Positions 34,640-46,112 are shown, counted from the first letter of the stretch. The stretch is 64,000 bases of DNA from Acephala macrosclerotiorum (GCA_014904845.1 MU119205.1:496001-560000), one strand, 5' to 3'. The notes: generated from the letters alone by a model not told the origin. Program-made: numbers and translations.

Positions 34640-36341
34640 TTATACGTGAAAGGTTTGCAACCATTTCTGCGTATATATGGCCAACATCTCTTCGCAAAAT
34701 TCGTCCAGTTCGATGATGGTGAGCTTGTCTTTATATTTTGTCAGCAGTCCATGATGTCGATATTCGTGACTGAAACCCTGCGCCCAGGCCACAACCTCCA
34801 CCTTCCACCCTTTCTCGAGTGCTCGCTGGACGGTTTTCAAAAAGCCACCGGAATATTCTGCTTCAGCCGCATCGCCACTTGCAAGGACAATAGTTGAAGG
34901 CTCAAAGTCGACAAGAGTCTCTAGCATTTTCATTTGTAGCAATTCGTCTACTGCCTGCTCCTGCATCTTCAACCGACCAGACACTTGGGTTTCCGATGCA
35001 CTAGAGTAGCCCGAAGTAGCATATCCCGAGCCAGCACCACCCTTTTTCTTCTGAGGTGTTCCCCGATGTGGCTTCGCAACGCGTTCCAAGATGTTTGGCT
35101 CGTAGCCCAACCTTTCAGCTTCAACAATATGATCCGGCAGCTTCCGCTCTGAGCTGTATGGATCATAGAGCGCGTTGCTGGTAGACCCGACCAGTACTCG
35201 GCGGCCAACTTGACGACCTCTCTCAAGAATGAGAGCCAGTGAGTGGAAGGAAAACGGTGGTTGTTTAACCCGAGCACCCTGCTGTATCTTCCCTGCGCGG
35301 ACTCGATTGAGTTTTATTCGGTCGCAAAAGCCGATGACGATATTGGATAAGTCAATGAAGACCTAAATATGGATTTAGCTATGTTCATTTCAAGTCCAGC
35401 GACGTGTTTAGAAGATTGATTGTCTCCGAGAAAACGATGCTGGGCTATATATGAGTTTGTGAAAAGAATAAAGTGAGACTTACATGTATGCCTTTCGGAT
35501 GTTTATTGCCACCAAGACGTGTGACAGTCTCCGGGTCCTTGATCAAAGTCGCCTCAGAAACAAACCGTCTAGCAAGCTTCTTTGCAAGCTTAGCTTTCTG
35601 TTCGTTGGCAGTGAGAGTATGTAGTGGCTTCACAACTGCCGGGTCAACGAAGTCGTGCGGATTTATGGGTGGAGGTGGTATTGGCTGCGGCTCGAACAGC
35701 TTACGCGGCGGGGTGACGGAAGCGGGGAGAAGATTATTACAGAGACATGGAGAGATTGACTTGGTCTTAACTCCTTTCTTGGGAGAAGACTGAGCAGGTG
35801 AGGTATGGGAAGCGCCCTTTTTTGCTCGAGTCCGGCTTGAAATGGGAGCTGTCTCATCCTCCGTATCCGACTCGAAGCCGCTGGGATCAGTTTCCTCAAG
35901 CAGTTGAGATATTACAGAAGCGTCGAGATCTCCCGTTTCTGAGCCTCTGGTACTTCGCCGACGATACTCTGCAAGATCTGCTGTTCCTTCTTGGTCCGTC
36001 CAACGCACTTCCTTCGCCTTGTTGACAAACTCTTCAAAGATTATTGCCTCGTCTTCTGGAGCTGACGATAGCGGTGTAGTATTCTCTTCGTTCTGCGTAG
36101 AGGATGAGTCGAGTGACCTTCGGCGTGGAGGTATTGTCATGGGCTTGCCGCAGAAAGCAAATAGTCGCTCGAAGTCTCCCAAGCCCTTCGGAGCTTGGGA
36201 CTTTGGGTTGTAGTTGTTGGGATTGGGTATAGAATCATTTTCGGAGAGTTCGACGAGCGCAGAAGGGTTGTAGGATTTTAGAAATCTTCGCGCAGATTTG
36301 AAGTCCCATGGACTGTCTTGATCGTCGTCCGAGAGCTCCAT
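34640..36341 (-). CDS. NYN-domain (PIN-like) protein
   Basis: Two exons, 36341-35484 and 35362-34640, joined over a 121-nt intron (GTAAGT donor, TTTAG acceptor) to 526 aa. The first ~270 residues are Ser/Pro/acid-rich and mostly disordered. The NYN fold starts with GIHVFIDLSNIVIGF right at the exon junction (conserved Asp at the end of strand 1), continues with GRRVLVGSTSNAL, and ends with TIVLASGDAAEAEYSGGF followed by GWKVEVVAW and LTIIELDEF. The Asp residues of the first and third motifs match the metal-binding set of NYN/limkain nucleases. A Ser/Gly/Lys-rich insert lies between the motifs. Family members cleave or bind RNA; the target here is unknown. Frame intact. Confidence 0.85.
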
Positions 36342-37317
36342 CGTTGAGGTTGGCTGTGTTATGGTGGTTCAGATCTGCGAGGGTTAGCTTGAGATTGTAT
36401 TATTCGGCTGCGGCTTACAGTGGGTTACGCGATTGAGAGAAATGCATGCGCATGATTGTAGGATATCCTGTAGGTGAATATGAAGGCTGTGGAGAGTGAA
36501 TGTGGGAGTCAGATATCGAGAGCAGATGACGAAGTCGACTTCGGAAGGCTGAGCTCCTACGATCGGGAGGCAAATGTCAAGGCGCGGCTAGATCCCTGTC
36601 GGGCCATCCATGCCCTTTCCTCAACCCGAACACTCAAATCATGCTATCCGTCCGGAAGGCAGACTGTTTCAAACCGAAATTTGCTGTATCCTTAGGAGGA
36701 ATGTTGAACCGTCGCAATAAATTTAGTTGAGAAGTTTATCTTGAGACAATACCTCGTCCGCTGCACGTGTCGAGATACCATCAGCAGCTGAGATTCATGC
36801 AATTGACGGTACTAAATTATCGATTGAGTTGATGGCTCTGAATCCTTTTATCAATCTCAGGGTTGCCAGGCAGTCCGAGTGGATGCGCGTTACTGAGATT
36901 TGTTGTTTGGCCTTTCAACCTTTCCGTGTTGCTGCTAAATCGTCTTGAAGATATTATCATCTTGGTCGCTCCTGCCTTCCTTTGTTCAGCTCTATTCTTG
37001 ATCTGCTCGCGCAGAAGCCGCTCATGCCATTCTGGTCGAGCGAGTCTTGAACTAAAGAAACGCATGCTCAGTTCATTCAGTCTGGGGCAGTCGCGATCTG
37101 CCTCCTAAACATCAGCGGCTGATCGACAGTTCGATCGAGGTTAGATATAAAGGACGAGTACTGTGCTTTGATGACCATTCCACGAAGACCAGAATCAACT
37201 TGCACTTAACATTATGTCATCCTCGGGAGTGGATAACTAGAGAGGTATGTCTTCAATTCAATATAGTTGAGAGAGATCTGACGTTGTCGAGAGCCCCGGC
37301 AGCCTTTAGCTGAGCAA
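36342..37317. other. Intergenic region with a possible minus-strand exon
   Basis: About 1 kb. A minus-strand frame at 37065-36817 encodes LARPEWHERLLREQIKNRAE followed by a basic Ser/Asn-rich tail and has a TTTAG acceptor-like sequence just before it, so it may be the last exon of a small gene, but I could not find a matching upstream exon or family. Confidence 0.3.
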
Positions 37318-37657
37318 ATGACACATTCTACGGACGGTTCAATTCAGCCCATACAGATTACAGAGAAGGAAAGGAAGATTGCACAGGAGAACGATCATCA
37401 TGGAACTAGAAGTCGTCTGTATGTTGTTCTAAGACATAAGATAGCATGCTTTGGTTGACTTCGATTATAGGGCAGAGAAAATTAGCAACGCACTAGGTAT
37501 TGCCCTTCAGAGCTTCTACGTGCGGCACAAGGATAGGAACACTGACTGGCTCCAGATTTCCCAGGTCTCAACACAAAGGCACCTCCGACTCAGACTCGAA
37601 AAGGGCTTTGAAGCATCACGTGCGGGACGAAGAGCAGTGGCTATGACACTTGAATAA
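37318..37657 (+). CDS. Small hypothetical two-exon gene
   Basis: ATG at 37318; exon 1 37318-37418, intron 37419-37470 (52 nt, GTATGT donor, TTATAG acceptor), exon 2 37471-37657. Phase is kept and the joined frame gives 95 aa, whereas neither exon is open far beyond its splice sites. The protein is charged and predicted helical: QITEKERKIAQE, then AEKISNALGIALQSFYVRHKD, RHLRLRLEKGFEA and a basic end. No family recognised. Support comes only from the coherent splicing and composition, so it could still be fortuitous. Confidence 0.45.
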
Positions 37658-38401
37658 GTTGACATGTAAGAAATTTACAACCTGTACGAGAGAATATGTA
37701 GAGTACACGAAATTACCTGTGTTTATGTAAAGAATTGTCTTTGTGTGTGTGTTGTATAAGAGGCTCTTGAACCGTTTGCAGCGTCTGTTGCAAACCGCTG
37801 CTAGCGTCCCAAGTGAGACATTATGAAAATAGAGTTATGAGTCTATGACATAGAACACACAATTCCATTCCAGAATTATAGGAAACGTCTGAGTTGACTC
37901 AGTCATTATCTGAAAACGTGAGGTTGTTGATTCACAGTGGCTAGCAGCCGCATTCCAGCCACCTAATTTAGAAGCGCGGGGGCGGGGTCCTTCCGCAACC
38001 GAACCCAGAGCGTCTCAGCTCCACTAGTCTAAATCAAAGTTGGGAAATCACAATATATCTCCAGGTCTTGGAGGCTGGGGAGCGAGGCATACCTCCTCTT
38101 TCATTGACAAGCCCACCGAGAGCATCACAGTCACGGACTACGTCGGTTTCGCGCTCACTTATGAAAATGGCTTGAATTTTATGCTTGCATCCGCTTCTCG
38201 CGTCTACTCTTTCGATCTGCTCTCTCCTGCAACTGCCTGAAATTGTTCATTACTACCAACACAACTTTTTCCACACACTTCAGCACTTGCAATCGCATAC
38301 ATGATCGTTCTTTACGCGACATATTTTGTGACGGAAAATGCCTTCCATGGCCCCAGGTTTGCCTACTTTATTGCCTTGCCAAATTACGCCTAATTGACAC
38401 G
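37658..38401. promoter_or_regulatory. Upstream region of the DNA methyltransferase gene
   Basis: About 740 nt. A GC-rich patch at 37970-37995 (GCGGGGGCGGGG) lies about 410 bp before the methyltransferase ATG. An in-frame open stretch at 38243-38401 precedes the ATG but contains no ATG itself. No other gene seen. Confidence 0.4.
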
Positions 38402-41400
38402 ATGTCAGATGACCAAGGAAGTCAAATTTCTAGACACTCCTCTCCAGAGCTGTTCTACGATGCACCAAGCGACGCTGCGGTCGCCATTCAGAATATAACA
38501 TCCACTTCGACGTCATCCAAATATTCAAAAGTCTCTATCGCAGTATCCGTTCCGGCAAGCTTGCCACGACAGTCGAAGTCGAATATCATAGTTGCGATCC
38601 CAGCCAAGTCTCTGTCAGAACTGCAGAAGAATGCTGTGGTATTTCCATCGGCCGAAGACCAATCGGACGACACAGATACAGAAAGCAGCATCGATGATGA
38701 GGTGGAAAGTGATGATCGGCCTCAAACCTTGGGAGCCAGCCGCCTAAAGTCGAGCCGTGAAACTCAGAGAGCTAAGATCTCGACTCGTTCCGGGCCTACA
38801 GACGCGGAGATCAACGTCCCTGCATCGAGCGCAGTCTATCCAAAGTCTCGAGCTAAACGTCACATACCACCTCTACCAGTATGCCACGAGAGTGTTGCTG
38901 TTCGGGAGCTTCTCGCGGTGCTCGACAAACAAAAGCAGAAGGATAGTGCTCGATCTCCTATCCAATCTTCCGGTGGTGAAAACGAGGATTTCTTCGAATT
39001 CAACTTGTCGGAATTCTCAATATATCTCCCCGACAATCCATATCATGCTTTCGAATTCCGAGGACTTCAACATCTCGCCACCCGAATAGGACATTCTAGC
39101 TTTCTATTCGACGGAATATTGAGCGTTGGAAATGACCGTCGATACGTAAGCGCTGTACCGTTCCAAATTTGTTCGATCGGAAATTATGGCGAAGATATTC
39201 ATGAAGTCGGCTCGGATATTTGGCTCCAGTCGAACATAAACACAAAATCAAATGTTTACTACCGCCTCACAGACCCCTCTCCGGAGTACAAGCGATACCA
39301 TGTAGGCTTCGTCTGGCTAGCGAATTTAGCAAAACACTTCGTGGATTACTGCGAGGCCTCCGAGCAAACAGTGACCCTGAATGCTTTTCGATCCAACTTC
39401 TCGAGTTGGATCAAGAGCCACCATGATCACTCCCCAGCATTTCAACGTTGGTACAGCGAATACGGGAACGACGACTTTCGACGACAAATCGCTGCCAACA
39501 TCTCTTTTCTTTTCAAGGAGACTATCGGGGTAAATGAGAAACTCAGATCCGAACACATCTTCAAGGAAGTTATGGAAAGAAACTCAATTCCCTTGCAGAA
39601 TATTGAAGAACAGAAGACAATTGTGACGCCTTTCGTTTACGAATGTTTCAAGCACCTTAGGTTTGGTCACCATTTGAAGGTCGTAGACATCTCAAGTGCT
39701 CCAAGAACTCAACAGAAATCTCAGGGCAAGTTCCTCGACCTCACCGTGGATGACAATGTCAAAGTGGCAGTTGAAATTCCATCTTCAATCCAGACTTCAA
39801 CGATGAAGACAAGATCACCACTTGCGAATGCTGTCACCAAGCGCGAACGAATGATCAAGAGTATTAAGGCTGGGTTTGTTCTATCTGTCACCAAAGATGG
39901 TGAGGGTTCTGCGTGGAAGGACGAAGGCGGTCAGTGGAAGCAGGCTGACGACTGCTGGTATGTCTATGTCCAAGCTGTTCGCGATCTGCCAGACGGCTCA
40001 AGAGCATTTGATGCCCTGTGGTTGTACAGACCGTCGGATACAAGCTGCGCCAAGATGAAGTATCCTTTCCAAAATGAGCTGTTTCTCTCGGACAATTGTA
40101 CGTGTCCTCAAAAGCAGATCAAGGAGGAAGAAGTTCTGGACATAGTGAAGGTAGTTTGGCATGGACATCCTTCCGAACGAGACCGACGAATGTTCATTCG
40201 ACAAACGTATCTTGAGAATGAGAGATTCGTGACCTTAAAGGAAATACACAAAAGGTGCGAGCACCTGCGAAGGCAAGGAGGGAAAGATATGCCTTCTAAT
40301 ACCGACCACAAGTACCACATCGGGCAAACAGTCCTCGCCAGGCCACTGTATAAGTCAAAGTACGGTTTAGAGCCATATGAGATCGTCGAGCTCACCACGG
40401 ATGGATCCAAGGAAACTGCCCTCGTGAGGCGCCTCCTACGTCGGCAGGCTGTCGATGGTAAAGGCAGGCCGAATGAGCTCGTCTATACCGAGAAATTCGA
40501 CAGAATTCCTGCGAGCAGGATAGATGGAACCTGTCTAGTAAGGTTCTACAAAGAATCTGACATCGATCAGGGTTTGATACCAGCACCATACAACAGAAAT
40601 GGAATCGGCAACGCATTTTACATCACCACAAAGGTATCAGGAGCTAAAGATGTTGACGTGCTGCAACCAATCGAGGACAACGTACCATCGAGCTTGCTTC
40701 AAGGGTTCGATCCCTTGGTTGTACCTGTTCAGCTCCGCGGTATGGATCTGTTCTGTGGAGGTGGAAACTTTGGCCGTGGCTTGGAAGAAGGTGGAGCTCT
40801 CCATAACGAATGGGCGGTAGACATTAATCAGAACGCCATGCATACATACGCTGCGAACCTAAAAGATCTACAGAGAACTAAATTGTTCTACGGGTCGGTT
40901 AATGACCTGCTCAGTCAAGCTATGCGAGGGAACCCTAAGAACTCCGAGCTCATCCCGGCGCCTGGCGAAGTCGACTTCATTTCGGCCGGTAGCCCATGTC
41001 AAGGCTTTAGCATAATGAATACGTCTAGGAATAATAACCAAGGACTGCGAAATCAGTCACTTGTAGCATCTGTGGCAGCCTACGTTGATTTCTACCGTCC
41101 TAAATACGGCGTACTTGAGAATGTCATGAGCATGGCTCAGAAGGGACGAGGACGAGATGAGGATGTTCTATCTCAGCTCATATGCGCAATCGTTGGGCTA
41201 GGATACCAGCTCCAGTTGTTCGTTTTGGATTCTTGGTCCTGCGGTATGCCACAGTCTCGATCACGACTTTTCGTGTCGTTCGCAGCACCTGGCTTTGAAC
41301 TTCTCGAACATCCAAAGCTGTCTCACTCGCATCCCCCTTTGAAGGAGAGAGATCGCGGGCTCGGAAAGATGGCGAACGGAGAGTCTTTCGGAAAGCGCAT

Positions 41401-43144
41401 TCGTGGTCCCACACCTTTCGAGTTCGTTTCTGCAGGGACGGCTTTGGCTGATCTGCCAAATATTGGCGATGGGTCTACGTACCAATGCATCAAGTCTCCA
41501 GAGCATGTAGTACCAGTAGCTCCAACGGTGAACCAGAGAAGACAGATCTCTGCCATCCCTACGCATCCAAGAGGAATGAATTTCATCACAGCGTGGGCTG
41601 GAGGGAAAGGTGTCTTGACTCCAGAGCAGGTCGCTTGCTTCCCGCTGTACAAAGGGAACGGCGAGTTGAAAGAAAATTGTTCTCCCGGGTCAAAAGCATT
41701 CGGGAGAGCTTTGCCAAAGGGCTTAATGACAACTATTCTTGTTACTTGCCGGGTTCAAGATTCTCGCACTGGAAGAGTGATGCACTGGGATGAGAACCGA
41801 ACCTTCACTACGATGGAGGCAAAAAGGGCCCAAGGCTTCCCAGACGATGAAGTTCTGCTAGGCGATGCCAAGGACGGATGGAAAATCTTGGGCAACAGCG
41901 TTGCACGTGGCGTTGCGCTTGTCATAGGACTTGCTCTGCGTGAAGCCTGGTTGAAGAATCCTCAGAACGCTCGTGACGTGCCCGTCACTTCGAGCCTTGA
42001 CATCCCAGTGGCCAAGCCAGTCAGCCCAACTATTAGAGAGGGACGCAAAGTCTCTCCCACTAAAGCCCGCCGATCGAAGTACGTACCTGACACGGATGAT
42101 GAGGAAAGTGCTCCAAGTCGGGCAGATCTCACTAGCAGGACATTATCAGCCGAAGTGAGCGACTCGGAAGACAGCAGAAGGCAACTTGTAGCACCGGGCA
42201 AAGCAAGACGAAGTGCTGACAGACACTTTCCTGGTCCAGCTGCTGGGATGAACGTCAGACTTTCAACTCAGCCCTTTTCAAGTAGCAGTCTTCCCAACAA
42301 GTCTCTAGCTTCTGGCTCTCAAATAATGCACCAGCGGAAGGCAAGACGAAGCCGAGAGATACCAGATTCCGAATCTTCTGCCGACGAAGGATGGCCGGTT
42401 GAAAGCACCACTGTGCCGTATCTACCACTCCGCGATAGAAGACAACAAACTCCTAGCAGAAGTGCCATTGGATCTGATAGTAACAGGCCGGATAGCGCGA
42501 AGTCGTTGAAGCGACCACTTGATATGTTACTGGAAGAGTCGCCAATTGGTAGAGATAGCAAAATGCCAAGAGTAGGGTTACCGTCAAGACCAGCATCTAT
42601 GTTTCAGCCCATCATGTACCAGCCTCCTGGCAACAGGGCTTTGGATGCTGGTGCTCTTGCTGGTAGACTTTTGAGCTTAAATCAGCAGAGCCAGAATCAG
42701 GCACGCTTTGCTCACCGAGAAAAAGCCGCCGATGATTCTTCAGGCAGCGATGTTGATGTCAAGTTCATTCCTGCTTCATCTTTCAAGACTGGCGCATCGA
42801 CGAGTGCTTCCGCTGCTAGAAACAACCTTAATCAACAGCAGAGAAGACAATTACTAAACGCCAAGCCCAAACACAAACCAAAGTCGCAGCCAGCTGCCAA
42901 GAATCAAGTCTTCATCAACCTTATCTCAGATGATGAGAATGATGAGGAGGACAACTCGCTGGAACAACGACGCAAAGAAGTGATTGCTGTTAAGGAAGTA
43001 GCGCCTAGGCATACATTTCCCCTACCGCCTGCACAGCAACCATATGCCCCTGTGGATAACGGTGTGATGAACGCGTACGCGAGGACGAACCAATACATGA
43101 AGTATGATGTGAATAGGAGACATGGTCCAAAGTCCACATGGTAA
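38402..43144 (+). CDS. dim-2: DIM-2-type cytosine-C5 DNA methyltransferase
   Basis: Single exon of 1580 aa. The frame is open from 38243, but its first ATG is 38402 (MSDDQGSQ), which I take as the start. Residues 1-200 are disordered and acidic. BAH-type modules lie around 515-760 (WYVYVQAVRDLPDGSRAFDALWLYRP; YEIVELTTDG). The catalytic domain begins at residue ~781 with motif I (MDLFCGGGNFGRGLEEGG), then motif IV SAGSPCQGF with catalytic Cys near 866, motif VI LENV near 905, motif VIII QSRSRLF, the GFPDDE region and motif X GNSVARGVALVIG near 1164. A ~390-residue low-complexity tail follows, making it longer than Neurospora DIM-2 (about 1450 aa). In Neurospora DIM-2 methylates RIP-mutated DNA, guided by HP1 and H3K9me3. 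The dim-2 name is by domain order; RID and DNMT5 differ by lacking BAH or carrying SNF2. No lesions seen. Confidence 0.92.
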   Translation: MSDDQGSQISRHSSPELFYDAPSDAAVAIQNITSTSTSSKYSKVSIAVSVPASLPRQSKSNIIVAIPAKSLSELQKNAVVFPSAEDQSDDTDTESSIDDEVESDDRPQTLGASRLKSSRETQRAKISTRSGPTDAEINVPASSAVYPKSRAKRHIPPLPVCHESVAVRELLAVLDKQKQKDSARSPIQSSGGENEDFFEFNLSEFSIYLPDNPYHAFEFRGLQHLATRIGHSSFLFDGILSVGNDRRYVSAVPFQICSIGNYGEDIHEVGSDIWLQSNINTKSNVYYRLTDPSPEYKRYHVGFVWLANLAKHFVDYCEASEQTVTLNAFRSNFSSWIKSHHDHSPAFQRWYSEYGNDDFRRQIAANISFLFKETIGVNEKLRSEHIFKEVMERNSIPLQNIEEQKTIVTPFVYECFKHLRFGHHLKVVDISSAPRTQQKSQGKFLDLTVDDNVKVAVEIPSSIQTSTMKTRSPLANAVTKRERMIKSIKAGFVLSVTKDGEGSAWKDEGGQWKQADDCWYVYVQAVRDLPDGSRAFDALWLYRPSDTSCAKMKYPFQNELFLSDNCTCPQKQIKEEEVLDIVKVVWHGHPSERDRRMFIRQTYLENERFVTLKEIHKRCEHLRRQGGKDMPSNTDHKYHIGQTVLARPLYKSKYGLEPYEIVELTTDGSKETALVRRLLRRQAVDGKGRPNELVYTEKFDRIPASRIDGTCLVRFYKESDIDQGLIPAPYNRNGIGNAFYITTKVSGAKDVDVLQPIEDNVPSSLLQGFDPLVVPVQLRGMDLFCGGGNFGRGLEEGGALHNEWAVDINQNAMHTYAANLKDLQRTKLFYGSVNDLLSQAMRGNPKNSELIPAPGEVDFISAGSPCQGFSIMNTSRNNNQGLRNQSLVASVAAYVDFYRPKYGVLENVMSMAQKGRGRDEDVLSQLICAIVGLGYQLQLFVLDSWSCGMPQSRSRLFVSFAAPGFELLEHPKLSHSHPPLKERDRGLGKMANGESFGKRIRGPTPFEFVSAGTALADLPNIGDGSTYQCIKSPEHVVPVAPTVNQRRQISAIPTHPRGMNFITAWAGGKGVLTPEQVACFPLYKGNGELKENCSPGSKAFGRALPKGLMTTILVTCRVQDSRTGRVMHWDENRTFTTMEAKRAQGFPDDEVLLGDAKDGWKILGNSVARGVALVIGLALREAWLKNPQNARDVPVTSSLDIPVAKPVSPTIREGRKVSPTKARRSKYVPDTDDEESAPSRADLTSRTLSAEVSDSEDSRRQLVAPGKARRSADRHFPGPAAGMNVRLSTQPFSSSSLPNKSLASGSQIMHQRKARRSREIPDSESSADEGWPVESTTVPYLPLRDRRQQTPSRSAIGSDSNRPDSAKSLKRPLDMLLEESPIGRDSKMPRVGLPSRPASMFQPIMYQPPGNRALDAGALAGRLLSLNQQSQNQARFAHREKAADDSSGSDVDVKFIPASSFKTGASTSASAARNNLNQQQRRQLLNAKPKHKPKSQPAAKNQVFINLISDDENDEEDNSLEQRRKEVIAVKEVAPRHTFPLPPAQQPYAPVDNGVMNAYARTNQYMKYDVNRRHGPKSTW

Positions 43145-43620
43145 ACAGAACATGTGAAGGAGTATGTGGCATATGAAGACGATTGATAATCTTCAGCGAG
43201 CGAGCGTGGCATTTGCATTTTGGTAGCATGTGAATGAGGTTTTGTTTTATTGATGCCAGGCGACTATTTGAGAGCTTACTTTTGCGTACCTATGTCTGCA
43301 TTGCTGAGGCAAGATTTGGCGAGGCAAAGATATTGATCAATGAGAGATGAGTAGTGTATGGCACATAAGACAGGGAGGAAAGACATAGCACGCAAGTAGC
43401 TCCATCAACGAGCACAAACTACTTACCTTCCCAGATTCGACCTCTCTCATATTGACGTGAAACAGAGTGGGCTTCCTCTCTTCTCTCTTTTGGAGAAGCC
43501 GCTCAAGTATGCACCTTCGAAGCAACATTCCTCGCTCGCCTCGTCTATTGACCGTAACGGGCACAGGAAAACTGCAGCTCAAAGTGACAGCCGTTACCGA
43601 TCGTGCCACATCCATATACT

Positions 43621-43870
43621 ATAAACTCGCTTAAATTTGTATAAGAACATTAAAAAATCGTATATCTTTTTACTTTAAACTTATACCATTTTTATAAATA
43701 TTATAAATGTTATAAATATTATAAATATTCTTAATTTATTAATTTATTAAAATCTTTTTATAAAATTAAATTAAAATTTCAAATTTAATAAAGTTTAAAT
43801 TTATAATTCAAGTATTATAATTTTTCGAAAAAAGTATAAAAAGCGGGTTTTTCGGTGTATTTCGCTAAAA
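43621..43870. other. AT-rich island
   Basis: About 250 bp of nearly pure A/T (TATAAATATTATAAATGTTA-like runs) bordered abruptly by GC-normal sequence. No coding potential. The sharp edges fit a small remnant of a RIP-degraded repeat. A ~45-bp imperfect duplication sharing GTGACAGCCGTTA flanks it at about 43560-43605 and 43965-44010. Confidence 0.6.
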
Positions 43871-44450
43871 GCGGCCGGGAGTAATGGCCGCAACTCTTAC
43901 TTTGTCCTCCCCTCGTCGAATTTTCATCCAGTATCCCTCTCAATCGTGATTAGCGAACTCCAGAAAAACAGGAAACCCGCAGGTGACAGCCGTTAGCTCC
44001 CCGTTCCACAACTGCACCTTCCCTTGCCCTATCGAGACCGGTACGAGGCTTGACCCATCAAGTAGCCTCGAAAAGCCGGAAAGAGGGAGGCTGCAGGTAA
44101 CACATGCACGGTCGTTGAAATGGAGTTTGACAAAGCAACCCGATATGTGCCTATCTAAACTTTCTGTGCGAGACTGGGTGGAACGGGAGATGGAGAGAAG
44201 GATGGAAGCAGATGGAAAGGAACGTTGGAAGCTGGATGAGGGAGTTGGGTCTGAGACTTGTTTATTTGGGGAGAGGAGGTGGTGTTTTATAGGTAGAGAT
44301 TGGGGGACAGGAGATGGGGAGGTGCAGGTGATGAATGCACTGCCGTTGGGGATTGTTGTACGGGGAGGTTGTGGCCTGGTTGCTGAGATAGATGAGAGCG
44401 ACGAGAGCGATGAAGGCTTGATCGATTAATTGTAGGTGGACTTGCTGAGT
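43871..44450 (+). other. Possible coding fragment, unresolved
   Basis: A + frame open to a stop at 44427-44429 encodes a charged protein-like stretch (VREMERRMEAD-type helix region, WKLDEGVGSETCLFGERRW, then an acidic ESDESDEG end). It has no ATG in its first third and no recognised family or splicing. It may be the 3' part of a gene broken by the AT-rich island, or chance. Confidence 0.25.
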
Positions 44451-44911
44451 TCAGCTTCGAGAGTCAGATTGAGGATATCGGCATCTTGGTTCTTCGCTTG
44501 AGCAGCCTGCCAGCTTGCATATCTGGAAGAGAGCCAATGTCTCACGCCTCACAATCCGACTTTGAATCTCTATTTTGAAGTCAAAAATTGACTTTCTCAA
44601 GAGCACTTTCTCACGATATCTCTCGCCTTTCCTCGCTCCCTCTACATACATCACGTCGCTTCAATATCAACCAATAACTTACCCCCCTTTCTAGACGAAT
44701 GAACAAGCTCCCTTCTCAACGCGGGGTCGTCCCATCGCTCTCCTCTCATTTCACCCACTCTTATCAGCACCCTTGCACACTCCTCACGCGATTCCCGCGA
44801 GCTGCACACCGTCCGCATCCCCCACAAAGCTTGTCTGGCGCTTCTTGGCAGGGGTTCGCTTCGGCTCTGCACTTGACGCATCATTTGCCTTGCGCCACCT
44901 GCTGAGGGCAT
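44451..44911 (-). other. Possible minus-strand gene, unresolved
   Basis: The frame 44911-44651 encodes ARQALWGMRTVCSSRESREE, then VLIRVGEMRGERWDDPALRRE and VHSSRKG, immediately followed by a strong GTAAGT donor (about 44685). A second minus frame (44654-44451, ERYREKVLLRKSIFDFKIEI) could be the next exon, but I found no acceptor with matching phase. Family unknown. Confidence 0.3.
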
Positions 44912-45486
44912 CCAATATCGATCTCTGAGCTTATCGTGAGTTGCGGGAAATATGCAGGTTTCTCTTCACGCTTTTTCGTGCGTGGTTCTGTACTCTAGCT
45001 GAAGTTTTGCATTCTTTTCTATGTGGAGGAAATGAGGAGTGCAAGGAGATTAAAACAGGGCGCCGTGTTGTAGGGTCGAATCGGAGGTTATTTTCCCTTG
45101 TGGAACGTTACCATTTGGAGCTGCTGGCGATGTGTTAGTGTTGGAATTGGTTGGTATTAGGTTTGTCTTCCACATGCGGTACCCTCCTTCCTTGACTTGG
45201 ATGGGCAGGGTTAGGGTCAGGGTCAGGCAAGATATGGCCCGATTGATTGCTATATCTGCGCCAAGGAACCACCCTTTTGCATCTTTCTTCTTTCTCACTT
45301 TCCCTTCTCTAGTCGAACTACGAATCACGACCTCTGTTTTCGCCCAGATTGTCGATATTCCCTATCTTTTGTTACCTTTGCTATTATTTGCTGTTGATTC
45401 GATCCTTGGTACGATATTTACGAGTCTTAGTATTGATTGGAAGTTTGAGGGTCGCTGCTATCGTCATCTTAGAAGATCTGAGCAGA

Positions 45487-46112
45487 ATGGTGTCTATCTC
45501 GCTGTCTATATCACTCTCGAGACGTCCATCTACGGACCGGCCTTCTTCCTCTTCGCCTCCGGTACAAAATCCATTTGCATCAGCTGCTCCTTCACATTCC
45601 CGTTCACATTCGAGGTGTCCTTCGTACAGGAACTCTATCTCGATGTCTCAACATCAACACCCTAACTTCGACTTCTCGCATCCGGGACCAGTACCGGTAT
45701 ACAGTGCCAAGAGCCCTGCGGACGGGAACAACAGTCTTGAACGATTGCTGTCGGGGCAGAAGAAGAGATTGAGCATTGTCCGGTTTGAGAACGGACGTCT
45801 GAAACGCAGAATGGTATCCACGGATTCTGGGATTGGAGCTCATGTGGTGGAGCCATTTGAGAGGAAGAGGAGTTATGGAATTGGTGGAGCGGGGAATATC
45901 CGTAAGTGTCTTCGTTGTTATCCATGTTCAGTAGTGTCTTATGCTGATTGAAGTTAGGACGACCATCAGATGTTATCTATCCCGCAAGGACTAATGTCGA
46001 TGGCTCGAGACGTCGATCAAGTGTTTGGTCTAGTATCAACTTGACTCCAGGACCGAGCCCAGTGGGGAAGAGAAACAGCTTTTTGGGGTTCTTCAGGAGA
46101 GGAAGCATGTAG
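45487..46112 (+). CDS. DUF3602-like small protein
   Basis: Exon 1 45487-45901, intron 45902-45957 (GTAAGT donor, GTTAG acceptor), exon 2 45958-46112; 189 aa from the first ATG, or 137 aa if translation starts at the ATG at 45643 (MSQHQHPNFDFSHPGP), which I find more natural because residues 1-52 are only Ser/Arg/Pro-rich. The core contains SLERLLSGQKKRLSIVRFEN, RRMVSTDSGIG and SYGIGGAGNIRRP, the last resembling the GxGGAGNI signature of DUF3602 proteins. The rest is Arg/Ser-rich and disordered, with many likely phosphosites. Function unknown; yeast PAR32, which has such repeats, is a phosphorylated protein linked to TORC1/ammonium transport. Convergent with the Mtf2-like gene. Confidence 0.7.

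Noticed and set aside
38243..38401. N-terminal extension of the methyltransferase frame
   Set aside because: Open frame without an ATG; the start at 38402 gives a normal acidic N-terminus, so the upstream part is treated as leader.
43983..44429. 148-codon + frame as a confident gene
   Set aside because: Begins without ATG, contains no known domain and abuts an AT-rich island; kept only as a low-confidence fragment.
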